From Emticicia sp965283955 (lineage in GTDB: Bacteria; Bacteroidota; Bacteroidia; Cytophagales; Spirosomataceae), in the NCBI GenBank assembly GCA_965283955.1, contig CBDIQW010000001.1, forward strand, positions 2,356,001 through 2,420,000: 64,000 nt of DNA. The letters run 5' to 3'. Of this stretch, positions 54,263-63,322 are shown one piece after another. The notes beneath the pieces are model-generated. The model was not told where the DNA came from. It ran no database searches and worked only from the letters and a program-made list of their open reading frames with translations. Each line of letters begins with the position of its first letter. Position 1 is the first letter of the stretch. The translations under genes were made by a program, and so were the position numbers.

Positions 54263-54302
54263 TTTTCATAGTGTCGGGTTTGCAAACCCAACCCTATGAA
54301 AA
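54263..54302. repeat. Palindrome-in-palindrome hairpin
   Basis: A perfect 14-base palindrome, GGGTTTGCAAACCC (54276-54289), is framed by TTTTCATAG (54263) and CTATGAAAA (54294), which also pair. It recalls the GGGTT-TTG-AACCC core of the inverted repeat at 11398-11430. Confidence 0.7.
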
Positions 54303-54411
54303 TTTTGGAAATAGAGCATTTAATAAGCCTAAATCGTAAAAAATCATTTAAAATGCACTAACAACAAAAGATATAGCGTAACTTTACATCAAATTACTAA
54401 CCCCAAAAGAA

Positions 54412-55263
54412 ATGAACCGTTTTTTAAAAAATTTGCTGTTTATAATTTTAGCATCATCAACAAGTTTTGCTCAGATAAATACGCCAGCAGCGAGTCCGTC
54501 AACGACACTTTCACAAACGCTTGGCCTCACAAAAATTACGATTGATTATAGCCGACCATCGGTAAAAGGTCGTAAAATATTCGGTGATTTAGTGCCTTAT
54601 GGAAAAGTATGGCGTACGGGTGCGAATAAAATCACTTCTATTAAATTTGATGACGAAGTATATGTACATGGAGCAGTGATGAAAGCAGGAAGTTATGGAC
54701 TTTACACGATTCCAGGAAAAAACGAATGGACGATTATTTTCAATCGTGATGATAAACAATGGGGAGCTTATGGCTACGACATCAATAAAGATGTGATTCG
54801 CTTCAACGTTCAGCCAATTCAACCACAAGAATTTACCGAAAAAATGACCATTGATTTTGTGGAATTTACACCAACCAGTACCGAGCTTTCAATCAAATGG
54901 GAAAGCACCGAGGTTCGATTCAAAATCGAACAAAGAGGTGTGGACGAAAAAATAATGGCCGAAATTGCCGAAAAAACCGCAAAACCCGATGCTACAACCG
55001 ATACCTATTTCTCGGCAGCTGATTTTTATTACCAAAAAGGTGTAAAACTCGATCAAGCATTGGCATGGGCCAATAAAGTGGTAGAAAAAGAAAAAGAATA
55101 TTGGACATACCAGCTCGTGGCACGTATTGCCGCCAAACAAAATAATTGTGCAGTAGCTATTCCGAATGCCGAAAAATCAATGGAATTGGCTAAAAAAGCA
55201 GGTGATGATGCTTACATTAAGTTAAACCAAACAGTTTTGAGTCAATGTAAAAAAGGATATTAG
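54412..55263 (+). CDS. DUF2911 domain protein, exported
   Basis: 283 residues: signal peptide (ends near SFAQ, 21), then DUF2911 (about 25-170) with TIDYSRPSVKGRKIFGDLVP, YGKVWRTGANKIT and GSYGLYTIPGKNEWTIIFN. A C-terminal TPR-like helical part (ADFYYQKGVKLDQALAWANK) follows. Function of the family is unknown. It ends at a strong terminator. Confidence 0.92.
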   Translation: MNRFLKNLLFIILASSTSFAQINTPAASPSTTLSQTLGLTKITIDYSRPSVKGRKIFGDLVPYGKVWRTGANKITSIKFDDEVYVHGAVMKAGSYGLYTIPGKNEWTIIFNRDDKQWGAYGYDINKDVIRFNVQPIQPQEFTEKMTIDFVEFTPTSTELSIKWESTEVRFKIEQRGVDEKIMAEIAEKTAKPDATTDTYFSAADFYYQKGVKLDQALAWANKVVEKEKEYWTYQLVARIAAKQNNCAVAIPNAEKSMELAKKAGDDAYIKLNQTVLSQCKKGY

Positions 55264-55277
55264 AGAAATTACTTAGG

Positions 55278-55323
55278 CGTGGCACATCTTGTTATGAACG
55301 ATAATGAGATGTGCCACGTTTTT
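55278..55323 (+). terminator. Rho-independent terminator
   Basis: CGTGGCACATCTTGTTAT (55278) pairs with 55301-55318 at 16 of 18 positions, loop GAACG, then TTTTT. Confidence 0.85.
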
Positions 55324-55332
55324 ATTTAGTAA

Positions 55333-55351
55333 TACAAGTTTCAAACTTGTA
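55333..55351. repeat. 19-base palindrome related to REP unit A
   Basis: TACAAGTTT, C, AAACTTGTA. The outer words TACAAGT/ACTTGTA equal those of the RAYT-flanking units at 24442 and 25214. Confidence 0.65.
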
Positions 55352-55396
55352 CAAAAAACACCAGTTTCAAATAACAAGTAACAAATAACTACTTAT

Positions 55397-56476
55397 ATGT
55401 TAGAGCAATTAGAAGCTATAAGAGAACGCTACGAAGAAGTTTCGCAGCAGATGACGATGCCCGAAATCGTGTCTGATATGACGAAGTTTACTCGTTTGAG
55501 TAAAGAATACAAAGATCTGGAGAAAATCGTCAACCAACTAAAAGTTTATAAAAATGTACTTTCAAATATTGAAGGTGCAAAAGATATTATTGCCAATGAA
55601 AAAGACGAAGATATGCGTGATTTGGCAAAAGAAGAATTAGACGCACTCATTCCGCAAAGAGACGAGTTGGAGGGGATTTTGAAGGAAATGCTCATTCCGA
55701 AAGACCCGAACGATAGCAAAAACGTAATCCTCGAAATCAGAGCAGGTACAGGTGGCGATGAAGCCTCAATTTTTGCAGGCGATTTATTCAGAATGTATCA
55801 ACGTTTCATCGAAAAACAAGGTTGGAGAATGACGCTCCTCGACCACAACGAAGGAACTGCGGGCGGTTATAAAGAAATTGTGGTACAGGTAGAGGGAGAT
55901 GACGTTTACGGAAAACTCAAATATGAGTCGGGTGTGCATCGTGTGCAGCGTGTGCCTGCTACCGAATCTCAAGGGCGTGTGCATACATCAGCTGCTACTG
56001 TCGCAGCTTTGCCAGAAGCCGATGAAGTTGACTTAACAATCAATATGAACGATGTAAGGATTGATACTTTCTGTTCGTCGGGTGCCGGTGGACAGTCAGT
56101 AAACACCACTTATTCGGCAGTTCGTATGGTGCATATTCCTACGGGCGTAACGGTTTCGTGTCAAGATGAGCGTTCGCAAATCAAAAACCGTGAAAAAGCA
56201 CTTTCGGTTTTGCGTTCGAGACTTTACGAAATGGAAATGGCCAAGCACAACGAAGCGATTTCGGCCGAGCGTAAAGGTTTGGTAGGAAATGGCGACCGTT
56301 CGGACAAAATCAGAACATACAATTACGCCCAAAGCCGTGTAACCGACCACCGTATTGGTTACACAGTTTATAATCTCCCAACCGTAATGGAAGGCGAAAT
56401 CGGTGGATTTATTGAGCAACTCCGCATGGCTGATAATGCCGAAAAAATGAAAGAAGGAGCAATGGCTGTGGCATAA
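55397..56476 (+). CDS. prfA: Peptide chain release factor 1
   Basis: 359 residues. The stop-codon reading motif PAT is at 187-189 (RVPATESQGRVHTS) and the peptidyl hydrolysis motif GGQ at 231-233, whose Gln is normally methylated by PrmC (not in the window). RF1 reads UAA and UAG. The start ATG 55397 follows a G-poor repetitive leader. Confidence 0.97.
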   Translation: MLEQLEAIRERYEEVSQQMTMPEIVSDMTKFTRLSKEYKDLEKIVNQLKVYKNVLSNIEGAKDIIANEKDEDMRDLAKEELDALIPQRDELEGILKEMLIPKDPNDSKNVILEIRAGTGGDEASIFAGDLFRMYQRFIEKQGWRMTLLDHNEGTAGGYKEIVVQVEGDDVYGKLKYESGVHRVQRVPATESQGRVHTSAATVAALPEADEVDLTINMNDVRIDTFCSSGAGGQSVNTTYSAVRMVHIPTGVTVSCQDERSQIKNREKALSVLRSRLYEMEMAKHNEAISAERKGLVGNGDRSDKIRTYNYAQSRVTDHRIGYTVYNLPTVMEGEIGGFIEQLRMADNAEKMKEGAMAVA

Positions 56477-56521
56477 ATTTGCGTTATATTTATGATAGAG
56501 TTGCACGATTGAAAAATAACT

Positions 56522-56564
56522 TCGTGTAACTCTGTGGTTTAACTCAGTGAACCTCCGTGGTAAA
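56522..56564. repeat. Degenerate tandem words before rdgB
   Basis: AACTCTGTGG (56528), AACTCAGTGA (56541) and ACCTCCGTGG (56551) are three variants of one 10-base word, ending 26 bases before the rdgB start. Confidence 0.7.
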
Positions 56565-56586
56565 AAAATAATTCAAAACTCCCAAA

Positions 56587-57162
56587 ATGAAACTCTGTCT
56601 TGCCACCAATAATGCCCATAAAGTAGAAGAATTACAAGCACTTTTAGGCGATAAATTCCAACTTCAAACCCTCAACGAAATTGGTTGTTTTGATGATATT
56701 CCCGAAACGGCTGATACTTTCGATGGCAATTCGCTACAAAAAGCGATGTATGTTTGGGAGCGATTCCAAATAGATTGTATTGCCGACGATTCGGGCTTAG
56801 AAGTTGATGCTCTCAATGGCGAGCCAGGGGTTTTCTCGGCACGTTACGCAGGTGAGCATGGAAATCATGCCAAAAATATCGAAAAACTGCTCGAAACCAT
56901 GAAAGGAGTTGAAAATCGTGCAGCACAATTCAGAAGTGTAATTACATTGCTTATTGATGGGAAATCTAATTTTTTCGAGGGAATCATTCGTGGAAAAATC
57001 ACGCACGAAAGACACGGAGAAAAAGGCTTTGGCTACGACCCAATTTTTGTCCCCGAAGGTTATGAACGCACTTTTGCCGAAATGTCAATGGAAGAGAAAA
57101 ATCCAATCAGCCACCGAGGCTTAGCCGTAGCAAAAATGATTGAATTTCTGAAAAAAGCATAA
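56587..57162 (+). CDS. rdgB: XTP/dITP diphosphatase (non-canonical NTP pyrophosphatase)
   Basis: 191 residues of the Ham1/RdgB family, which removes dITP and XTP from nucleotide pools. Motifs: LATNNAHKVEEL at the N-terminus, ADDSGLEVDALNGEPGVFSARYAG (about 75-98) and the end ISHRGLAVAKM. Cytosolic. It lies 110 bases after prfA. Confidence 0.96.
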   Translation: MKLCLATNNAHKVEELQALLGDKFQLQTLNEIGCFDDIPETADTFDGNSLQKAMYVWERFQIDCIADDSGLEVDALNGEPGVFSARYAGEHGNHAKNIEKLLETMKGVENRAAQFRSVITLLIDGKSNFFEGIIRGKITHERHGEKGFGYDPIFVPEGYERTFAEMSMEEKNPISHRGLAVAKMIEFLKKA

Positions 57163-57166
57163 AAAA

Positions 57167-57191
57167 TGAGCGAGGCCAGTGGCTTCGCTCA
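57167..57191. terminator. Hairpin after rdgB
   Basis: TGAGCGAGGCC, loop AGT, GGCTTCGCTCA (one G-T). A tracts rather than T tracts follow, so termination on the plus strand is doubtful. Confidence 0.5.
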
Positions 57192-57305
57192 AAAACTCGT
57201 CATAGGTAAAAGTATTTCTGAATGTCTCAGAAAGGTAATCAATTCTTTTCTGATGCAAAATTGATAGAAATCTTCCAAATAAACTACTCCATCATTATCT
57301 AATAC

Positions 57306-57336
57306 TTGTGCTTTATTAACATTATTTATACATTTG
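57306..57336 (+). promoter_or_regulatory. Bacteroidota-type promoter for the AraC gene
   Basis: TTG at 57306-57308, 20 bases, TACATTTG at 57329-57336. It lies 24 bases before the ATG at 57361. Confidence 0.65.
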
Positions 57337-57360
57337 TTGAACGTATAATGATAATAAAGC

Positions 57361-58206
57361 ATGAAAGTTGAGTACGAAAAAATCTCACCCGATACTGGTA
57401 GCTCGTTTCGCCTGATACATTGGAAGTCAGAAAACGACCGCTATTTTTGGCATTATCACCCCGAATACGAAATTGTTTTTGTCAGAAAAGGTTCGGGTAA
57501 ACTTCACATTGGCGAACACCTCAAAAACTACGAAGAAGGCGAATTGGTTTTCATCGGCCCCGATTTACCACACACAGGTTTTGGCTACGGTGTCATTGGC
57601 GAACACGAAGAAATTGTGGTGCAACTTCGCAAAGATTTTTTGGGCGAAGAGTTTATGCAAAAGCCTGAATTACAACACATTAGAGAACTTTTCGAGCGAG
57701 CAAAACAAGGCCTTTCGTTTCAAGGAAAAGCCCGAAAAATTGTGTCCGCCAAACTTCAAAAAATGCTCATGCTCTCGCACTTTGAAAGGCTCGTTGAGTT
57801 GTTGAATATCTTTCACACACTGGCTACAACCACCGAATTTTCGGTGTTAAATGCTGTCGAAAAGCGTTTTGATTTTAATCATAAAGACGAAGACCGCATT
57901 AATAAGATTTATGAATACGTTGAGCAGAACTACCAAAAAAGCATTGATATTCAAGCAGTTGCCGATTTGGCAAATCTGACCATTCCATCTTTTTGCCGCT
58001 ATTTCAAGAAATTTTCACATATTACTTATACTGATTTCGTAAACGAATACCGAATCAACCAAGCCTGCCGTTTATTACTTGAAAACAAGCCCGTAGCCGA
58101 TATTTGTTTTGAAGTGGGTTTCAATAATATTTCGCACTTTAATAAAACTTTTAAGCAATTAAAAGGTGTGAGTCCGAGGGAGTATAAAGCCAACTCTAAC
58201 CAGTAG
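57361..58206 (+). CDS. AraC family regulator, cupin N-terminus
   Basis: 281 residues built like the 37418-38296 protein and clearly its paralogue (FWHYHPEYEIVFVRKG against WHYHPEYEIVLVLES; FLGEEFMQKPE against FLGEKFLQLPE). Cupin about 25-85; double HTH about 185-280 (IQAVADLANLTIPSFCRYFK, KPVADICFEVGFNNISHFNK). It is read in the same direction as the P5C dehydrogenase gene 101 bases on and may control it. Confidence 0.9.
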   Translation: MKVEYEKISPDTGSSFRLIHWKSENDRYFWHYHPEYEIVFVRKGSGKLHIGEHLKNYEEGELVFIGPDLPHTGFGYGVIGEHEEIVVQLRKDFLGEEFMQKPELQHIRELFERAKQGLSFQGKARKIVSAKLQKMLMLSHFERLVELLNIFHTLATTTEFSVLNAVEKRFDFNHKDEDRINKIYEYVEQNYQKSIDIQAVADLANLTIPSFCRYFKKFSHITYTDFVNEYRINQACRLLLENKPVADICFEVGFNNISHFNKTFKQLKGVSPREYKANSNQ

Positions 58207-58307
58207 CGACTACAGCCCTAAAAAATAACAAAAAGTAAAGAATCAAATTTCTATTAAAATCTTTTCAGTAATTTTACCCTCGAAAATCAACAAAAACTTC
58301 ATCAACA

Positions 58308-59940
58308 ATGAACAACGCCTTTTTCAAAGTTCCATCGCCTATCAATGAGCCTGTTTTAAATTATGCAGCAGGTTCTGCGGAAAAAATCGCACTCAAAAAA
58401 GCAATAGCCGAAGCTCGCTCAAAGGTCATTGAAGTTCCGATGTACATTGGCTCTGAACTTATACATACTGACAATAAAATCAAACTTTCGCCTCCGCACG
58501 ACCATCAACACATCTTGGGTTATGCCAGCGAAGGAGATGCCTCGCACGTACACAAAGCCATTGATGCCGCTTTGGCTGCTCGTGAAAACTGGGCAAATCT
58601 TTCGTGGGAACACCGTGCGAGTATTTTCTTGAAAGCCGCCGACCTTTTGGCTGGCCCGTATCGTGCAAAAATCAATGCTGCCACGATGCTCGGACAGTCG
58701 AAAAATGCTTACCAAGCCGAAATTGACTCCGCTTGTGAGTTTATCGACTTTTTGCGTTTCAATGCTTATTTTATGCAGCAAATTTACGCTGGTCAGCCAG
58801 AATCGGTGCGTGGATTGTGGAATCGTGTAGAATATCGCCCACTCGAAGGGTTTGTATTTGCTCTTACACCTTTCAATTTTACAGCCATTGCAGGCAATCT
58901 TCCTGCGTGCGTAGCCATGATGGGTAATGTAACTGTTTGGAAACCAGCTTATCCGCAAATATATTCGGCCAACGTAATCATGGAAGTTTTGCGTGAAGCA
59001 GGCTTACCTGACGGCGTTATCAACCTAATTTATGTCGATGGCCCAGTAGCTGGCGATATTATTTTCAAACACGCCGATTTTGCAGGAATTCATTTTACAG
59101 GTAGCACGAAAGTTTTCCAAACTATTTGGCAGACAATCGGTGAAAATATCTCGAAATACAAAACCTATCCACGTATTGTGGGCGAAACTGGTGGAAAAGA
59201 CTTCGTTGTGGCTCATGAGTCGGCCGAAGTGAAGGCTTTGACAACGGGTTTGGTTCGTGGAGCGTTTGAATATCAAGGACAAAAATGTTCGGCGGCTTCT
59301 CGTGCTTATATTCCATCTACACTTTGGCCAGCCGTGAAAGAACAACTTATTGCAGATTTAAAGGAAATCAAAATTGGCGGTACAGAAGATTTTACAAATT
59401 TTGTGAATGCCGTTATTGACGAACGGGCTTTCGATAAAATTGCAACATATATTGATAATGCTAAGAAAAGTGATAAAATCACGGTAATTGCAGGCGGAAA
59501 CTACGATAAATCAAAAGGTTATTTTATTGAACCAACGGTTTTATTAACAACCGACCCAAATTACACAACAATGTGCGAAGAAATCTTCGGGCCTGTGCTA
59601 ACAATCTATGTTTACGAGCCACAGGACTTCAAGAAAAACCCTTGAATTGGTTGATGCAACTTCGCCTTACGCTCTCACAGGTGCAATTTTCTCACAAGAT
59701 AGATATGCGATTGACTTGGTCATGAAAAAATTGGTTAACTCAGCGGGTAATTTTTATATCAATGATAAACCAACGGGGGCGGTTGTTGGTCAGCAACCAT
59801 TTGGTGGTGCAAGAGCTTCGGGAACAAACGATAAAGCAGGTTCAATTTTGAATCTTTATCGTTGGGTGCAGCCACGCACAATCAAAGAAACCTTCGTTTC
59901 ACCAACTGATTATAAATATCCGTTTTTGGGGGAAGAATAA
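58308..59940 (+). pseudogene. pruA: L-glutamate gamma-semialdehyde (P5C) dehydrogenase, frameshifted at 59634-59638
   Basis: Oxidises P5C/glutamate semialdehyde to glutamate in proline and arginine breakdown. NAD-binding GSTKVFQTI region and GETGGKDFVVAHESA; catalytic cysteine in YQGQKCSAASRAY (nt about 59287). The frame breaks after PQDFKK, and the next frame continues TLELVDATSPYALTGAIFS to the stop at 59940. The A5 run at 59634-59638 should be A4. Joined, it has about 543 residues, normal for the family. A homopolymer error is likely. Confidence 0.92.
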
Positions 59941-59945
59941 GAGCT

Positions 59946-60067
59946 AATTTTGAGTGATAGAATGAGTGAATGATAGAATCATCTTAACTAAACTATGTAC
60001 AAGATTTTGTTGTTTAATATTCAATGAGTTTATTCACTCATTCTATAACTCACTCATTCAAAATTAA
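59946..60067. repeat. Imperfect inverted repeat in the leader of the next gene
   Basis: AATTTTGAGTGATAGAATGA (59946) and the following GTGAAT pair with the right arm at 60031-60067 (TTCACTCATTCTATAACTCA, then CTCATTCAAAATT). Both arms repeat the word GAATGAGTGA. It ends two bases before the start codon. Confidence 0.7.
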
Positions 60068-60069
60068 AA

Positions 60070-60762
60070 ATGGAAGAGCAAACCAAACTCGACCGAATTA
60101 TTGAGGCTCGTATGAAACTCAAAGCTCGGTTTGAAGATAAAATGAAAACAACCCCATCAATGGCCGATGATAAGCCGATGGGAAAAGGACCAATCAATCG
60201 ACACGGAATGCCGCAATTGCCTGTTGGTCAGACCAATACCGTAAAATGGCCTGTGCTTGATTTGGGCTATCACCCCGATATTACGCCCGACCGTTGGCGT
60301 TTGACAATCAACGGAGAAGTTGAAAATCCAGTGATTTTGACTTGGGAAGATTTCATGGCATTGCCACAGGTGGAAGACACCAGCGATTTTCATTGCGTAA
60401 CTACGTGGTCGAAGATGGACATGGTTTGGAAAGGCGTTCGTTTGATTGATTTGGCGGCACTTGTTCAGCCAAAAGAAACCGCTACGCACATCATGTGCTA
60501 CGGCTACGATACTTACACAACCAATGTTTCGCTCGAAGAGGCACTAAAACCCGATGTTTTGATTGCCCACACGGTTTACAACGAACCTTTAGCAAAAGAA
60601 CACGGCGGCCCTGCTCGCATGATTACGCCCCAACTTTACGCATGGAAAGGTTCGAAATGGATAAAAAGAATTGAATTTTTACCAAAAAACAAATTAGGTT
60701 TTTGGGAAGAAAGAGGGTATTCCAATACGGCGTATCCGTGGCGAAATGATAGATATAGTTGA
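60070..60762 (+). CDS. Sulfite oxidase-like molybdopterin oxidoreductase, cytosolic
   Basis: 230 residues, only the Mo-binding domain of the sulfite oxidase superfamily. The Mo-ligand cysteine is C109 in DFHCVTTWSKMDMVWKGV. YGYDTYTTNV and GGPARMITPQLYAWKGSKW are conserved. It has no export signal and no haem or dimerisation domain, unlike the SorA-like protein at 33465-34691. It resembles MsrP/YedY-type enzymes in size; the substrate is unknown. It needs the same cofactor that MoaD helps to make. Confidence 0.9.
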   Translation: MEEQTKLDRIIEARMKLKARFEDKMKTTPSMADDKPMGKGPINRHGMPQLPVGQTNTVKWPVLDLGYHPDITPDRWRLTINGEVENPVILTWEDFMALPQVEDTSDFHCVTTWSKMDMVWKGVRLIDLAALVQPKETATHIMCYGYDTYTTNVSLEEALKPDVLIAHTVYNEPLAKEHGGPARMITPQLYAWKGSKWIKRIEFLPKNKLGFWEERGYSNTAYPWRNDRYS

Positions 60763-60782
60763 GAAAAGTTATAGTTTTTGAG

Positions 60783-60814
60783 AAGAGTCGGGTGTTTTCA
60801 TTCGGCTCTTTTTT
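60783..60814 (+). terminator. Rho-independent terminator
   Basis: AAGAGTCGGGTG pairs with CATTCGGCTCTT (three G-T pairs), loop TTTT, ending in six T. Confidence 0.8.
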
Positions 60815-60909
60815 ATTGAAGAAAATTTAAACCTGTCGTTTTCAAATATGGCTTTTTGAATAATCGTTTTCTTAGAAAGTAATTCCGCAATTTATAAACA
60901 ATCACAACT

Positions 60910-61896
60910 ATGAAACGACTTGTTACTACTGCCTTTTCTATTGCTTTATCCACCAACCTTTACGCCCAAATTGCTGTTCCATTTTTGCGAATTCCACCCG
61001 ATGCTCGTCACTCTGGAATGGGGAATCTCGGAGTTGCGACCTCAGCCGATGCCAGTGCAAACTTCAATAATCCCGCTAAACTTGCTTTCACTGATAGAAA
61101 CTATGGTGGAAATTTCACTCGATTTGCTTGGTTGAAACAACTCACAAACGACATGAAAATGACAAACATATCGGGCTATTATAAACCAAAGTCCAGGCAA
61201 GATGCCATTGGAGTATACTATCAAGCTTTTGACAATGGCACAGTTAGTTTTTTAGCACCTAATGGACAGTATAATGGAACATTTCAATCATTAGATCAAG
61301 CTGTTGGAATGAATTACGCAAAAAAAATCATTGATAACCTTTCGTTAGGTATTGGTTTGAAGTATATTCATTCGAATATCATCGGAGATAATGTAGTGAA
61401 TGGCTCTTCCACGAATGCAGGACAAGCCGTAGCTGGCGACGTAGGTCTATTCGGCATGGCGGGCAAAAAAGATAATTTTAAGTTAAATTATGGAATTGCT
61501 TTTGCAAATATTGGCGGTAAAATAAATTATGGCCGACAAAACTTCAATTTGCCCGCTAATATGAGACTCGGTATAGCTCCAACTTTTCAAAAAGATAAAA
61601 ACAAAATCATGTTTGGGCTTGAAGTAAATCAGTTCTTTTACGGTGCACCTCTTGCCTATTCGATAGGAACAGAATATTCTTTTAATAATACTGTTTATGC
61701 AAGAGTTGGTTATTGGAATGGCAATGACGCATTTGCTAATTATTTTACTTTCGGTTTAGGCGGACGCATCCTAAAACAAGTAGGTCTTGACTTTGCTTAT
61801 CGTATTGGTGAAGGAATCGCCTATAATAAGACTGCACAGTTTTCGCTTGTTTTTGATATTAAAAGCTTCGATAAGGAAGTTGTCAAAAGTCTTTAG
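60910..61896 (+). CDS. porV: PorV/PorQ-like outer-membrane protein
   Basis: 328 residues: signal peptide (ends near LYAQ, 20), then LRIPPDARHSGMGNLGVATS and SANFNNPAKLAF, the N-terminal signature of PorV/PorQ-type FadL-fold barrels. PorV carries substrates of the type IX secretion system to the surface. It is slightly short for PorV, and PorQ is the close alternative, so the symbol is tentative. The C-terminal strands end FSLVFDIKSFDKE. Confidence 0.75.
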   Translation: MKRLVTTAFSIALSTNLYAQIAVPFLRIPPDARHSGMGNLGVATSADASANFNNPAKLAFTDRNYGGNFTRFAWLKQLTNDMKMTNISGYYKPKSRQDAIGVYYQAFDNGTVSFLAPNGQYNGTFQSLDQAVGMNYAKKIIDNLSLGIGLKYIHSNIIGDNVVNGSSTNAGQAVAGDVGLFGMAGKKDNFKLNYGIAFANIGGKINYGRQNFNLPANMRLGIAPTFQKDKNKIMFGLEVNQFFYGAPLAYSIGTEYSFNNTVYARVGYWNGNDAFANYFTFGLGGRILKQVGLDFAYRIGEGIAYNKTAQFSLVFDIKSFDKEVVKSL

Positions 61897-61950
61897 TAAA
61901 ACTTTGGTGTTAAATATTTAATTTTAGAAAATCATTTTCAGTATAGACCA

Positions 61951-63285
61951 ATGCCCAAAACTCTTATCGCTTTTTTATTTTTACTTATCAGCATCAAGAG
62001 TTTTGGGCAAACCTTCTCCCCTATCGAATTACGAGCCGATTTAGCTTTTTTGAAAGAACGTATCGAAGAAATTCACCCAAATCCTTATAAATTTATTGAG
62101 CAAAATCGTTTTCAACAGATTTATGATTCTTTGTATAAAGTTGAGCGACCGCTTGCTGTGAAACAAACTTTTGCTCATTTGCTCAATCTGACTCGTGCCA
62201 TTCGGTGCGGACATACTTCGATTTTGGTTGACGAACGCCTCATTAAACCCAATAACGTAAACCCGCAATTTTTACCAATGGATGTGGCGATTTTTGACGA
62301 TAAAGTTTATGTTTCGAGAAATTTATCTGAAAATAATTTACTGGTAAAAGGCACAGAAATTACAGCAATTGAAGATATTCCGATGCCAAAGCTGCTTAAA
62401 AATCTTTCAAAATACACTTTTCAAAATGGTGATGGGCAAAACGCTGACGTAGAAACCTATTATCTTCAACGCAATTTCAGAAGATTACTCTATCTTTTTT
62501 TTGATGAACAAGACGAACTGCATTTGAAAGTAAAAATCAAGAACGAAGAAAAGAAAATTAGCGTAAAAACTCAACCATTGGCGTATTTGCGAGAAATGGA
62601 AGCCGAGCGAAATCCTATCCGAAATGCTGATTTCTACAAAAATATTTATCTGAGCGAAAACAACGCCAAAACCTCCGTTCTACGTATCAGAAGTTTTGAT
62701 GGAAACGAATTTGAAAATGGCAATTTCCACAACGAAATCCAGAATATTTTCAAGAAAATTGCCGAAAAACAATCAAAAAACTTAATCATTGATGTCAGAA
62801 ATAACGCTGGCGGTGGGCTTGATTATGCCGATGAAATATTGAAATATTTATTGGCAAAGCCTTTTACAAAATACCAAATCAGTAGTAGTCCGAATATCAA
62901 AGACAAGAAAAAAGCACTTTCGGTCAATCGGTTTTATGAACCCGTCAATGATTTTCAGTTTAGAGGAAATGTCTTTGTTCTGGTCAATGAAGGCACTTTT
63001 TCTACGGCAGTTTATTTAGCCGCTCACCTCCAAAATCAAGAAAATGTCAAACTCATAGGTACAATCTGCGGTGGGGCGGCCGATGGCTCTTCGGCTGGAA
63101 AGTTTACTTCGTTTACGCTACCAAACACAAAATTTACGGTAAGTTTGCCGCTCCTCAAAATCAACTATAACGCCACCAATGAGCTTTATTTAAAACCAAA
63201 ACATGAAGTTCGACAAAATTATGCCGATTTTTTGGCAGGAGAAGACACCGCTTTCGACTTTGCGAAGAGCTTGATAGGAAAGTGA
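61951..63285 (+). CDS. S41 family peptidase
   Basis: 444 residues: signal peptide (ends near SFGQ, 23), an N-terminal helical region with the family phrase IRCGHTSILVDERL, and the S41 core with LIIDVRNNAGGGLDYADEIL and the serine in NEGTFSTAVYLAAHLQ. The usual lysine motif is represented only by GAADGSSAGKFTSF, so activity needs checking. No typical PDZ signature. Exported. It follows the PorV-like gene by 54 bases. Confidence 0.82.
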   Translation: MPKTLIAFLFLLISIKSFGQTFSPIELRADLAFLKERIEEIHPNPYKFIEQNRFQQIYDSLYKVERPLAVKQTFAHLLNLTRAIRCGHTSILVDERLIKPNNVNPQFLPMDVAIFDDKVYVSRNLSENNLLVKGTEITAIEDIPMPKLLKNLSKYTFQNGDGQNADVETYYLQRNFRRLLYLFFDEQDELHLKVKIKNEEKKISVKTQPLAYLREMEAERNPIRNADFYKNIYLSENNAKTSVLRIRSFDGNEFENGNFHNEIQNIFKKIAEKQSKNLIIDVRNNAGGGLDYADEILKYLLAKPFTKYQISSSPNIKDKKKALSVNRFYEPVNDFQFRGNVFVLVNEGTFSTAVYLAAHLQNQENVKLIGTICGGAADGSSAGKFTSFTLPNTKFTVSLPLLKINYNATNELYLKPKHEVRQNYADFLAGEDTAFDFAKSLIGK

Positions 63286-63322
63286 AAAATATATCATAAA
63301 TTTGGGCAAACGAATTTCGAAA

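Noticed and set aside
58419..58958. 179-residue minus-strand frame
   Set aside because: Antisense shadow of the P5C dehydrogenase gene.
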